NCBI GenBank assembly: GCA_016713925.1
Contig: JADJOH010000002.1
Location: 620,001-684,000, forward strand
DNA: 64,000 nucleotides
DNA from: Bacteroidota bacterium
GTDB taxonomy: Bacteria; Bacteroidota; Bacteroidia; AKYH767-A; OLB10
Direction of reading: 5' to 3'
This document shows, one piece after another, positions 43,915 to 53,199 of the stretch. The translations under genes were made by a program, and so were the position numbers. A model generated the notes under the pieces. That model saw only the letters and a program-made list of their open reading frames with translations. It had not been told where the DNA came from and made no database searches. Position 1 is the first letter of the stretch. Each line of letters begins with the position of its first letter.

Positions 43915-45198
43915 TCAAATGGCGTGGTGAAGACTTTCTTCCATCATTGGATGATGTTTCACTACCAGTGGAGATTTACTGAGATAGAGTTGTGTGATAT
44001 AAGCGAAGAGTCCAAGGAAACCAATTGTAGTTCCAATTTCCATCAGACCAATACTTCCATAGATGAGCTCGTGTACGCCATGAGCACCTGCACCGGCATG
44101 AGCAGTGGCATGGTGACTGGCAGTAACCATTGAACCGGGAACCACCATGATGTAGAAGTCGAGCCAGTGGCCAATAAATATCACTGCAGACATAAACATC
44201 AATAAATACTTCTTCCGTTTTGCATCGCGTGTCATCAGAATTAAAAACGGAGCGATGAAATTGATAAAGAAGGCGGCCAGCCAGATACCACGATAGTGAT
44301 CCTGACGTAACATGAAATAAGTAATCTCTTCAGAAATATTCGAATACCATATCAGCATAAACTGACAGAACCAAAGGTAGGTCCAGAAAATACTGAAGGC
44401 GAACATGAACTTACCGATATCATGCAGGTGATGTTCAGAAACCTCTTTCAGATAGCCACGGTGCTGCAAATAGGTAACAATAAAGGCGAGTGCTGCGAGT
44501 GAAGTCACAAAGAATCCGGCAAAAGTGTACCATGCGAACAAGGTGCTGTACCAGTGTGATTCCAATGACATGATAAAGTCCCATGACATTAATGATTCTG
44601 TCACGGCAAACAATACAAGAAATGCTGCTGCAAATCTTCTGTTCTTGAGGTAAGCAGCCACGTTCGGACTGGCATCCATCTGCAAGGAATTAGAACGGAA
44701 GAGTCGTGCAAAATAACTCCAGATCACAAAGTATAATACCACGCGAATCCAGAAGAAGAGCGGATTAAGGAAAGCACTTTTTCCGGCAAGTATTGCATCG
44801 TAATTCGGCGCATTCGGATCTGTGATGCCTTCTTCCATCCAATGGTAAAGGCTACGTCCGCCAAAAGCAAGAATAACAATCATAATAATTCCTGCCACCG
44901 GCAAACTCTGTCCCATTGCTTCGAGCGGGCGCTTAATTACCGCACTCCAGCCCACTTCTGCCACATATTGAATGGCAAGGAAGAAAGTGGCACCAAGCGC
45001 CATCCCCATAAAGATAAAGTTACTCCAAAGAAGGTTGGCCCATGTTTGTTCATGATGCGTTGCAAACTGAGCAATAATAGCCACCACTCCTATCACCATC
45101 ATCACGATGGCGATCATTTTATTCCGCGATGTGAAATCGTAGGGCTGTGTACTGGTTACTTCGATATGTCCGTGATGTCCCATAAATTCTTTATTCAA
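43915..45198 (-). CDS. actF: ACIII subunit ActF (NrfD-family-related quinone-binding membrane protein)
   Basis: 427 aa, about ten TM helices, with no heme or Fe-S motif. In alternative complex III, ActC and ActF are related membrane subunits that bind quinol and may conduct protons. Recognisable stretches: LLWSNFIFMGMALGATFFLA, YHWMEEGITDPNAPNYDAIL, LMSWDFIMSLESHWYSTLFA, FCQFMLIWYSNISEEITYFM and GHWLDFYIMVVPGSM. The start lies 6 bp from the actE stop. The His-rich C-terminus (HHPMMEESLHHAI) is short. Position and sequence agree with F of the actABCDEF order. Confidence 0.93.
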   Translation of the reverse strand: MNKEFMGHHGHIEVTSTQPYDFTSRNKMIAIVMMVIGVVAIIAQFATHHEQTWANLLWSNFIFMGMALGATFFLAIQYVAEVGWSAVIKRPLEAMGQSLPVAGIIMIVILAFGGRSLYHWMEEGITDPNAPNYDAILAGKSAFLNPLFFWIRVVLYFVIWSYFARLFRSNSLQMDASPNVAAYLKNRRFAAAFLVLFAVTESLMSWDFIMSLESHWYSTLFAWYTFAGFFVTSLAALAFIVTYLQHRGYLKEVSEHHLHDIGKFMFAFSIFWTYLWFCQFMLIWYSNISEEITYFMLRQDHYRGIWLAAFFINFIAPFLILMTRDAKRKKYLLMFMSAVIFIGHWLDFYIMVVPGSMVTASHHATAHAGAGAHGVHELIYGSIGLMEIGTTIGFLGLFAYITQLYLSKSPLVVKHHPMMEESLHHAI

Positions 45199-45203
45199 TT
45201 ATG

Positions 45204-45848
45204 TTATTTCGCCATTGCAGTGGCACCAGAAGGATCTTTTGCTGTTGAGTCAGCGGCAACAGGAGCAGCAGCACCGCCTTGAAGTTTGTGAACAAACATG
45301 ACGATTTTCCAACGCTCTTCCGGATTAATCTGAGAAGCATGTGGTCCCATCAGGTTGATGCCATAGGTAATGGTATGAAAGATTTTACCGTCACTCAGGT
45401 CTTTCATGCTTCCTCCACGACTGGAGTTACCGGTTGCATAACTTGGAGGAGGAGGAAATTTACCAATCGCTACCAGGTTTCCATCACCGTTACCGGCTTC
45501 ACCATGGCAATGCGTGCAATATATTTCATAGAGTCGCTGTCCTTCTGCCTGATTTTCTTCAGTAAGAGCAAGCGGATTTTTTACATCTCGTCCTGCTGCT
45601 TCATACCCTTCATTGGTAGAAGGATAAGTAAAGAAGGTGTATCCTCTCGGAACAGTACCATTCACAGGTGTCTGCATCGTGATACTATCCGGGAAATTCG
45701 GGTTGGCAGAATAGACTTCGTACGATGGAGAAGTATACATATCCGGCATATACAGGATTCCGGGGTCCTTAGGATCTCTGCTGCAGGATGTCATTAGTAC
45801 AACAACAACGCCTGCAAGAGCAGAAAGGAACACAGCGGGCTTATTCAT
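45204..45848 (-). CDS. actE: ACIII subunit ActE (monoheme cytochrome c lipoprotein)
   Basis: 214 aa. A lipoprotein signal (SALAGVVVVLMTSC, lipobox Cys about 22) anchors it on the periplasmic face. One heme c site, CTHCHGEAGNGDG (about 112-124), with a likely Met ligand in YGINLMGPHASQI. The sequence between (PDMYTSPSYEVYSANPNFPD) is typical of ActE. The final residues are Ala-rich. It passes electrons from the ActB/ActA side towards the oxidase. It sits between actD (21 bp) and actF (5 bp). Confidence 0.94.
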   Translation of the reverse strand: MNKPAVFLSALAGVVVVLMTSCSRDPKDPGILYMPDMYTSPSYEVYSANPNFPDSITMQTPVNGTVPRGYTFFTYPSTNEGYEAAGRDVKNPLALTEENQAEGQRLYEIYCTHCHGEAGNGDGNLVAIGKFPPPPSYATGNSSRGGSMKDLSDGKIFHTITYGINLMGPHASQINPEERWKIVMFVHKLQGGAAAPVAADSTAKDPSGATAMAK

Positions 45849-45869
45849 AGAGATTTGTTCTCGGTGTTT

Positions 45870-46397
45870 TTACTTAATAGTTTCTACAGCACCGGCAGCA
45901 CGGAGCTTGGTTTCAACATTCGCTGCTTCACTGTCCTCGGTAATTTGTATGGCCATTACGAAATGATCATCTGACATACGCGGATGAATAACGTGTGGCT
46001 CTACGCCGGGAAGTAATTTACTACGTAAGAGAAAGGTGATTACCATTCCATGCGCTGCACACAATACTGTACTTTCGAAAGTTACAGGAATGAATGCAGG
46101 AAGATTTTTATAAAATGCATAACTCGGTTTACCTCCGATGTCCATGGGCCAATCGAAGATGTTCATGTAGTACATCATCAGCAATGCGAGACTACATCCG
46201 GTCATTCCATACAGGAAGCAGGTAATAGAGATGCGCGTACGCTCTAAGCCCAGCGCATGATCCAGTCCGTGAATCGGGAAGGGAGAAATCACATCCTTCA
46301 CTCGTAATCCCTGACTTTTCAGTGCGGGAATGGCATTCAATACCACCTCGTCATCCTTGAAGATGCCGTAAACGAATTTTTTATGTTTAGCGCTCAT
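45870..46397 (-). CDS. actD: ACIII subunit ActD (DUF3341)
   Basis: 175 aa with two TM helices (about 60-80 and 98-118) and soluble ends. FVYGIFKDDEVVLNAIPALK and VISPFPIHGLDHALGLERTR are characteristic of DUF3341/ActD. It has no cofactor and is a structural membrane subunit of ACIII. The start overlaps the actC... order: the ATG at 46397 overlaps the actC stop by 4 bp (ATGA), indicating translational coupling. Confidence 0.93.
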   Translation of the reverse strand: MSAKHKKFVYGIFKDDEVVLNAIPALKSQGLRVKDVISPFPIHGLDHALGLERTRISITCFLYGMTGCSLALLMMYYMNIFDWPMDIGGKPSYAFYKNLPAFIPVTFESTVLCAAHGMVITFLLRSKLLPGVEPHVIHPRMSDDHFVMAIQITEDSEAANVETKLRAAGAVETIK

Positions 46398-47728
46398 GCG
46401 TGTTGTTCTGATTTAGGAGTTGTGGATTGCTTTTTCTTAGCACCTTCTGAAGAAGATTTTATAATCGTCTTTAATTCGCTCATCGCAATAACCGGGAAGA
46501 AACGGGCGAAGAGCAGGAAACAGGTAAAGAATAATCCAAGTGAACCGATGAAGATACCTGCTTCCACCCAGGTAGGTGAATACATAGTCCACATGTTTAC
46601 GAAGATGGAAATGATAAATGTGGCTAATACACTCTCGCGTAATTTCTTTGACCAGAAGAGCTGTGGAGTGATTACATTACAGGTCATCATACTCCAGTAG
46701 GCCCACCAGTAAGGTCCCGTTGCACGATTGATAAATGCATATTGCTCATATTCCACACCTGAATACCAGGCGATGAAGAATTCTGTGATATACGCTACAC
46801 CTACGATAGATCCTGTAATCAATATTACACGGTTCATCATATCAATATGATAGATGGTGATGTAATCTTCCAGCGTTAATACTTTTCGTACGATGATCAA
46901 TAAAGTCTGTACCATGGCGAAACCGGAAAAGATCGCACCGGCCACGAAGTAAGGAGGGAAGATGGTAGTATGCCATCCCGGAACCACCGACGTGGCAAAG
47001 TCCATAGATACCACCGAGTGTACTGAAAGTACAAGTGGTGTAGAAAGTCCTGCCAGTACTAAGGATACTTCTTCAAAGCGCTGCCAGTTTTTCGCTGAAC
47101 CTACCCAACCGAAACTAAGGATCGTGTAAATTCTTTTTCTCCATTTGGTATTCGCACGGTCACGTACAACAGCAAAGTCAGGAATAAGTCCGGTATACCA
47201 GAAGGCTAAGGATACGCTGAAGTAAGTGGAGATCGCAAATACGTCCCAAACGAGAGGAGAGTTAAAATTCACCCAAAGCGAACCAAACTGATTCGGTAAA
47301 GGTAATGGCCAGTAAGCCACCCATGGACGACCCATGTGAGAGACGATGAAACTCGCCGCACAAATTACCGCGAAGATGGTCATGGCTTCCGCGGAGCGGT
47401 TAATCGATAGACGCCATTTCTGACGGAACAGCAAAAGGATCGCGGAGATCAATGTCCCGGCGTGACCAATACCGACCCACCATACGAAGTTAGTAATGTC
47501 CCATGCCCATCCTACTGTTTTATTTAATCCCCATACTCCGAGACCTGTTCCAACGGTGTAAGATACAGCGATCACCCACCACAAAAATGCGGCGAGGGAT
47601 AAGGAGAAAGCCAGCCACCACCACTTGTTGGCTTTTGATTCCACCGGGCGGCAAACATCATTTGAGATGTCGTGCCATGTCTTGTCACCAAGGATCAATG
47701 GCGGGCGAAGTTCCGATTCTTTATGCAT
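46394..47728 (-). CDS. actC: ACIII subunit ActC (NrfD-like)
   Basis: 444 aa, about ten TM helices, NrfD/PsrC family. Recognisable parts: WDITNFVWWVGIGHAGTLIS near TM2 (quinone-site region), LPNQFGSLWVNFNSPLVWDV, LSVHSVVSMDFATSVVPGWH, FVAGAIFSGFAMVQTLLII and TGPYWWAYWSMMTCNVITPQ. It oxidises menaquinol together with the Fe-S part of ActB. The stop overlaps the actD start by 4 bp, and the start is 36 bp after the actB stop. Lysine/serine-rich C-terminus. Confidence 0.94.
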   Translation of the reverse strand: MHKESELRPPLILGDKTWHDISNDVCRPVESKANKWWWLAFSLSLAAFLWWVIAVSYTVGTGLGVWGLNKTVGWAWDITNFVWWVGIGHAGTLISAILLLFRQKWRLSINRSAEAMTIFAVICAASFIVSHMGRPWVAYWPLPLPNQFGSLWVNFNSPLVWDVFAISTYFSVSLAFWYTGLIPDFAVVRDRANTKWRKRIYTILSFGWVGSAKNWQRFEEVSLVLAGLSTPLVLSVHSVVSMDFATSVVPGWHTTIFPPYFVAGAIFSGFAMVQTLLIIVRKVLTLEDYITIYHIDMMNRVILITGSIVGVAYITEFFIAWYSGVEYEQYAFINRATGPYWWAYWSMMTCNVITPQLFWSKKLRESVLATFIISIFVNMWTMYSPTWVEAGIFIGSLGLFFTCFLLFARFFPVIAMSELKTIIKSSSEGAKKKQSTTPKSEQHA

Positions 47729-47764
47729 AGGTGAAGGATACTATACTGGTAGTTATTGTTTCGA

Positions 47765-50700
47765 TTAAGAATGATGTTTGGCGCCTTCCTCAGCAGGACG
47801 GTTCCATACTTTAGTTTGATAGAATACAGATGGCTTTGTCTTCACCTCAGCAAGCAGGTGATAACTCCGCTCATCTTTGAAGAGTTGACTCAACTGACTG
47901 TTCGCATCATTGAAGTCTCCAAATACGATAGCATTGGTAGGACAAGATTGCGCACAGGCCGTTTTAATTTCTCCGTCTTTAATTTTGCGATTTTCTTTCT
48001 TTGCCTCGAGGCGACCATACTGAATACGCTGAACGCACATGGAGCATTTTTCCATTACCCCGCGTGAACGCACCGTAACATCCGGATTCAATACCATCTT
48101 ACCCAGATTGTCGTTCATATTATAAGGGAACTGTTCGTTATCGCTATACTTAAACCAGTTGTAACGACGTACTTTATACGGACAGTTATTCGCACAATAT
48201 CTCGTACCTACACAACGGTTATACGCCATCATGTTCAAACCGTCGGAACTATGTGTTGTTGCTGCCACCGGACATACCGTTTCACATGGAGCATGATTAC
48301 AATGCTGACACATTACAGGCTGGAACATCACCTGCGGATTATCGGCCGCCGGGATTTCCATCTCTCCGTACATATCCAGTTTGCCCAGACCTTTCTCTTC
48401 GGCATTCTGCTTATTGGTATCACTGGTATAATATCTGTCGATACGAATCCAGTGCATTTCACGTGAACGTCCAACTTCATCTTTTCCAACAACAGGAACA
48501 TTATTCTCTGCATTACAGGCAATCACACAAGCACCGCAACCGATACAACTATTGAGGTCGATACCCATACCCCATGCATGGTTCGGGCGCTCGTGACCGG
48601 GTTGTTCGGGTGTAGCCCATAAATCCAACTGTTCCGGTGTTTTCGGACCGTAGGGGGATTCAATAAGATGAACATGATTTCCTGCAGATGGATCTTTCAG
48701 CCAGGCTGTAAGACTCGTTTCTTTCACGATATCACGACCCATCATCGTATGATGTGACTGAGTCGTCGCTAACTGATAATCATCGTCTACAGTCTTGTTA
48801 ACGTTAACGCCGGTAGCAAAATATTTTAAAGCACCACCCGACATACTCACAAAAGGATAGGCATTTACGCCTACATTATCACCGGCTTTACCGGTTTTCG
48901 TACGTCCGTAACCGATAGCCACGGCAATGGTTTCATCGGCCATAGCAGGTTGCAGCAATACAGGACCTTTAACGGTAGTATTGCCAGACTTCACCTCTAT
49001 CACAGTACCCTGACGCCATCCCATTTTTGTAGCGAAAGCGGGGAGTACGGCAAAATAATTATCCCAACAAATTTTTGTTATAGGATCCGGAAGTTCATGC
49101 AACCAGGGATTATTCCCGTGGGTTCCATTTCCGAGTCCGGTTTTTTCATAGGTCACTAATTCAATTCCGCTGGCAGGTTTTGACAGTTGATTAGCGGCGG
49201 CAGCCACATCTCCGGTAAACGAACTTACCCCTCCAACAACAAAGCCTGATTCAAAAACACCATCCCGCAATGACTGCGTCCAGAAGGCTTCAAAAGAACT
49301 GATACCGCTTTGCATCGGATAGATTTTCGCAGCCCAGAAATCGCGGATATATGTATAATAATCTTCTTGCGTTGCACCAGCCCATTTCATTATACTCTCA
49401 GCGGCCTGACGTGTCTTAAACAAAGGACGAATGGTAGGCTGCATCAAACTGAAAGAACCTTTATACGGTTCAGCATCACCCCATGATTCGAGGTAATGAT
49501 GATCAGGACAGATATAATCACAATGTTGGGCCGTTTCATCTTCACGATCCGCGAAAGAAATCTTCACCGGCACCTTAGAAAGCGCGGTAACAAAAGATTT
49601 GGCATCGGGCAATGAATACGCCGGATTGCTGTTCCAGAAAATGACAGCACCGAGTTGACCGGCATTCATATCATTCAATAACTCCGCCACTCCGGCATCG
49701 TTACTGTTTTTCAAATTACAGGCACGATCCAGGTTCAGCGTTGCTCCATAATTCCCCAAGAGATGGTTGATAGCATTCACCACCACCTGCTCATTGGGAT
49801 CATTAGATCCACTTACCACAACGCTCTTGCCTTTTGCATTCAACAGTTCCTTAGCGATAGTGTCCAACTGCTTATCATAAGGAGTCGCTGCTGCAGAAAC
49901 AGAAGTTCCACCGGCCATTGCTGCTACTTTATTGTAGAGCGAAGCCACTACGGATGATTGCTGACTGGGTTTAATTTTATAACGATGATCGGCATTTGCA
50001 CCGCTCAGAGAAAGCATCGCTTCAAACTGATAATGCTTTGACAAGGTCTTCTTCCCATCGCGCAGTTTACGCGTAATACCATATTGACGGGCAAATTCTA
50101 TTGGAGAGAGCCAGGAGGTCAGGAAATCAGCATTGAAACTAACGATCACTTCCGCTTTATCAAAACTATAGGACGGAACTACTGCCTTTCCGAAAGAAAG
50201 CTCATTTCCTTTCACAATACCATATGAAGAAACCGCATCATAAACGACATGCTTTGCACCCGGATATTTTGCGATAAAATCACTCACTGCATTTTTGGCA
50301 GAAGGGCTCACCAACGAAGAACTAACGATAGCGATCTTCTTTCCGGCTGCAGATTGCTGAGCCAGTTTAGAAGTAACTTCTGCATCAATAGTAGCCCAGT
50401 CGCTGCGCTTTTTATTCGCCATTGGTTGTGGTAAACGGGCGATATCGTACAAACTCAAAACAGAAGCCTGTACGCGGGCACTTGCTGCGGCTCCATTCAC
50501 CGGAGAAAGTTCATTTCCTTCAATTTTAATCGGACGACCTTCACGCGTTTTTACGAGGATACTACAGTAATCAGAACCATCAGCATACGTAGATGCGTAA
50601 TAGTTAGGAATACCGAGGGTGACTTCTTCCGGCTTTATTACATAAGGAATCGCCTTTTTTACAGGGGCTTCACAGGCTGCGAGAGATGCAGCAGCCACAC

Positions 50701-50872
50701 TGAATCCAAGAAATTTTAAGAAATCCCGGCGACTTGTAGAAGAGGCTGAATCTGCTTTTTTCTGCAGGGCTTCATCCAAAGGCAAGTGCTCGAAGAACTC
50801 ATTGTCGCGAAGGCGTACAAACTCAGGATCATTATTGAGTTCTTCAACACCTTTCCAATATCGCTTTTCCAT
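47765..50872 (-). CDS. actB: ACIII subunit ActB (molybdopterin-oxidoreductase-like plus Fe-S domain, TAT-type signal)
   Basis: 1,035 aa. A twin-arginine motif, TSRRDFLKFLGFSVAAASLA, followed by AC lies unusually far in (about residue 47), the Bacteroidota 'TAT-variant-translocated' form. The B1 part (about 80-730) has the fold of molybdopterin oxidoreductases but is known in ACIII to lack the cofactor. The B2 part (about 760-1010) has ferredoxin-like cysteine clusters: CIGCGACVIACNAENNVPV, CQHCNHAPCETVCPVAATTH, CVGTRYCANNCPYKV, CSMCVQRIQYGR and CAQSCPTNAIVF, enough for [4Fe-4S] and [3Fe-4S] clusters. It takes electrons from quinol sites to the hemes of ActA and ActE. Confidence 0.96.
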   Translation of the reverse strand: MEKRYWKGVEELNNDPEFVRLRDNEFFEHLPLDEALQKKADSASSTSRRDFLKFLGFSVAAASLAACEAPVKKAIPYVIKPEEVTLGIPNYYASTYADGSDYCSILVKTREGRPIKIEGNELSPVNGAAASARVQASVLSLYDIARLPQPMANKKRSDWATIDAEVTSKLAQQSAAGKKIAIVSSSLVSPSAKNAVSDFIAKYPGAKHVVYDAVSSYGIVKGNELSFGKAVVPSYSFDKAEVIVSFNADFLTSWLSPIEFARQYGITRKLRDGKKTLSKHYQFEAMLSLSGANADHRYKIKPSQQSSVVASLYNKVAAMAGGTSVSAAATPYDKQLDTIAKELLNAKGKSVVVSGSNDPNEQVVVNAINHLLGNYGATLNLDRACNLKNSNDAGVAELLNDMNAGQLGAVIFWNSNPAYSLPDAKSFVTALSKVPVKISFADREDETAQHCDYICPDHHYLESWGDAEPYKGSFSLMQPTIRPLFKTRQAAESIMKWAGATQEDYYTYIRDFWAAKIYPMQSGISSFEAFWTQSLRDGVFESGFVVGGVSSFTGDVAAAANQLSKPASGIELVTYEKTGLGNGTHGNNPWLHELPDPITKICWDNYFAVLPAFATKMGWRQGTVIEVKSGNTTVKGPVLLQPAMADETIAVAIGYGRTKTGKAGDNVGVNAYPFVSMSGGALKYFATGVNVNKTVDDDYQLATTQSHHTMMGRDIVKETSLTAWLKDPSAGNHVHLIESPYGPKTPEQLDLWATPEQPGHERPNHAWGMGIDLNSCIGCGACVIACNAENNVPVVGKDEVGRSREMHWIRIDRYYTSDTNKQNAEEKGLGKLDMYGEMEIPAADNPQVMFQPVMCQHCNHAPCETVCPVAATTHSSDGLNMMAYNRCVGTRYCANNCPYKVRRYNWFKYSDNEQFPYNMNDNLGKMVLNPDVTVRSRGVMEKCSMCVQRIQYGRLEAKKENRKIKDGEIKTACAQSCPTNAIVFGDFNDANSQLSQLFKDERSYHLLAEVKTKPSVFYQTKVWNRPAEEGAKHHS

Positions 50873-50944
50873 AACTGTCTTGGTGGTTATACCAGGTTTT
50901 ATTCTTGAACTGCTTCTACTAAGCAGCCTTTGTTAATTTGAGTA

Positions 50945-52189
50945 TTAATAATGACAACGGGCACACTCTGTTCCACCCAGTTTCTCAACTGTCAGCTTCA
51001 CATCATTACCATATTGCTTTTTCATTTTTTCATGCACTTCGGTGTAGTACGCATTGCCTTCCGTTTTTACCTGCGTATCACGGTGACATTGAATACACCA
51101 TCCCATAGTAAGAGGTGAAAACTGTTGTACTACTTCCATCTCCCCTACAGGTCCATGACAGGTTTCGCAGGCTACTCCTCCTACTTTTACGTGCTGGGAG
51201 TGATTGAAATAAGCCAGATCAGGAAGGTTATGGATACGCACCCATTCGATAGGTTTTGTTTTACCGGTGTACTGTTGTTTGTCGACATCCCAGCCAATAG
51301 CTGCATATATTTTTGCAATCTCCTCCGTCCCGTAAACAGGACCCTTCTTCACATACTTATGACAATTCATACAAAGGTTTGGAGAAGGAATGCCGGCATT
51401 TTTTGATTTTTCAGCACCCGAGTGACAATAGCGGCAATCGATTTTATTTTGGCCAACGTGTAATTTATGAGAGAATTTAATCGGTTGATCGGGAGTATAG
51501 CCTTGCTGAATTCCAATCGTAGCTAAGGCATTCCATCCCTTAACACTACCCCATACAGAGCCGATAATAAAGAGGACAGCAATTAATTTTTTATGTTCAC
51601 GAATCCAGTGTTTAACACCGGCTTTACCATGAAGAACAACAGGTTCCGGACGACCTTCACGCTGGTCAACAATCCGTTTAAGGCCTTTTTGAACCTTATT
51701 AAGAATTACATAAAGTGCAATCAATAAAACTGTTACTAATAAAAGAACGGTCGGAAAATTATCACTTGCTGGTGCACCCGCGTCTGCTGTGGCACCGGGT
51801 GTACCGGGAGCAGGTGCGGCAGGAGCTTTTTCACTTTCCGTCTTGATATAGGCTATCATAGCTTTCACCTCATCATCACTGAGATTGAAAGCAGGCATAG
51901 CCACTTTATTGAACTGTTCGTATATTTTCACCGCAGCAGGATCCCCTGCCTTAATTAATGCGGAAGAATTTTTAATCCACTTGATCAGCCAATCTTCCTT
52001 GTACTTGGTGTGTACATTTTTCAATCCCGGACCAACAACAACATCTTCAGAAACCAAATGGCAGGCTGTACAATTGGCTTTGAACAGCGCCTCACCATCC
52101 GGTTGGGCCTGAGAAGAACGTTGAAAGATAACGATCAGGGACAAGGCTAGAATCGTGATTTTCAAACACCTGTATCCGTAACGCGGCAT
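50945..52189 (-). CDS. actA: ACIII subunit ActA, multiheme cytochrome c with extra N-terminal cytochrome domain
   Basis: 414 aa with six CxxCH heme sites. A signal peptide precedes a class I cytochrome c domain (CTACHLV, Met ligand probably in VAMPAFNLSDDEVKAMIAYI). A Pro/Ala/Gly linker, a TM helix (VLLLVTVLLIALYVILN) and a second hydrophobic segment (KKLIAVLFIIGSVWGSVKGW) follow. The C-terminal pentaheme part has CRYCHSG, CMNCHKY, CETCHGP, CIQCHRD and CARCHY-end. The usual ActA is pentaheme, so the first domain is an added, fused cytochrome. The start follows a likely -7 promoter and a leader hairpin; it is first in the eight-gene respiratory operon. Confidence 0.94.
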   Translation of the reverse strand: MPRYGYRCLKITILALSLIVIFQRSSQAQPDGEALFKANCTACHLVSEDVVVGPGLKNVHTKYKEDWLIKWIKNSSALIKAGDPAAVKIYEQFNKVAMPAFNLSDDEVKAMIAYIKTESEKAPAAPAPGTPGATADAGAPASDNFPTVLLLVTVLLIALYVILNKVQKGLKRIVDQREGRPEPVVLHGKAGVKHWIREHKKLIAVLFIIGSVWGSVKGWNALATIGIQQGYTPDQPIKFSHKLHVGQNKIDCRYCHSGAEKSKNAGIPSPNLCMNCHKYVKKGPVYGTEEIAKIYAAIGWDVDKQQYTGKTKPIEWVRIHNLPDLAYFNHSQHVKVGGVACETCHGPVGEMEVVQQFSPLTMGWCIQCHRDTQVKTEGNAYYTEVHEKMKKQYGNDVKLTVEKLGGTECARCHY

Positions 52190-52606
52190 AAGTTCGATAG
52201 TATTAATGATAAGTAAGGTTGGACTTTATTTTTACTGTGAGTTGACAATAAAGTCTGTTTTTCTGAGCGCCAAATTTAGCATAAACTATATTCCAAACCG
52301 GCTAACTTCATTAAAATTTCAAAAATTTTGATCAATTCTAAATTGATAAAGAAAAACCGGCGGTCTAACGGATTTTCTTCCACAAGCCAACTTGCGAAGT
52401 TTTGGTTTTTTATCCCCCACCATATAAATTTCTAAAGAACACTTATATTTAATAATCAATATTTTATGATGAAGGGACTCTTTTTCGAAATAACTAAATA
52501 TGATCTTGCCAAAAAACATCGACATCTTTTCATTCCGGCGAATAAAACACAGCCTCTTAGCTAAAAATGCTGATTAATAGTTGTTTAAAATTCAATTCGC
52601 GGATAA
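52190..52606. other. 417-bp divergent spacer upstream of actA
   Basis: Minus strand: a 9-bp-arm stem (GACTTTATT at 52222-52230 with AATAAAGTC at 52247-52255) lies in the actA leader, and a -7 element is at 52271-52278. Farther right, minus-strand 52320-52425 contains a 35-codon frame starting MVGDKKPKLRKLACGRKSV and a CTTCGCAAG/CTTGTGGAAG near-hairpin; I cannot assign either. No other gene. Confidence 0.5.
52271..52297 (-). promoter_or_regulatory. Bacteroidota promoter for the actA-ctaD operon
   Basis: Minus strand TAAATTTG (52271-52278) matches TAnnTTTG; a TTTG at 52294-52297 is a -33 candidate, with a short 15-bp spacing. About 80 bp of leader precede the actA ATG. Confidence 0.45.
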
Positions 52607-53002
52607 ATGACTAAATCTTATCTTTGGCCCATGCGACTTCTATTGTTAATAATTTTATTCGTTCCCTGTCAATTATTTGCTCAACCGGGCACAATTGAAA
52701 AGCAGGCGGATGAACTTGTGGACAGGCATAAACGGGTGAACGCTGCAAAGATGTCGATGCCGGGTTATCGGATTCAGATTTATTTTGGGAGTGACCGGAC
52801 GAAGGCGCAGGAAATTCGGGCCGACTTTTTAATAAATTATCCTGATATGCCCGCCTACCTTATTTATCAGCAACCCAATTTTAAGGTACGGGCCGGAGAT
52901 TTTCGGACCAGGTTAGAGGCTTCAGGATTTCTCAACAAACTGGACGTTCGTTTCAAATCCGCTTTTATTGTTCCGGATGAAGTGAAATTACCTGACTTAT
53001 AA
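52607..53002 (+). CDS. Exported SPOR-like domain protein
   Basis: 131 aa. Signal peptide with hydrophobic core LLLLIILFVPCQLFA cut before QPGTIEKQ. The mature part contains the alpha/beta pattern of SPOR domains: GYRIQIYFGSDRTKAQEIRA, YLIYQQPNFKVRAGDFRTRL, then EASGFLNKL. SPOR domains bind denuded peptidoglycan glycan strands, but short Bacteroidota forms like this are not characterised. It stands alone; the divergent neighbour is the respiratory operon and the next gene is a T9SS protein 197 bp downstream. Confidence 0.72.
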   Translation: MTKSYLWPMRLLLLIILFVPCQLFAQPGTIEKQADELVDRHKRVNAAKMSMPGYRIQIYFGSDRTKAQEIRADFLINYPDMPAYLIYQQPNFKVRAGDFRTRLEASGFLNKLDVRFKSAFIVPDEVKLPDL

Positions 53003-53199
53003 AGTCAGTCTTTTACATGAAATAAAAGTTCAATTTCAGATGTATGTTTTTCCCATCGCGTTTCAATAACGCCTCCTTTCAACTTCTTCTTTAAAACGAT
53101 GGGATGCAGTTATACACAGTCAAATAGTGAATAGACTTTTAAAAAGTCAACATTACGGGCAATGGAGCTGTCTAATTTTACAGATTCAACCATTTGCTC

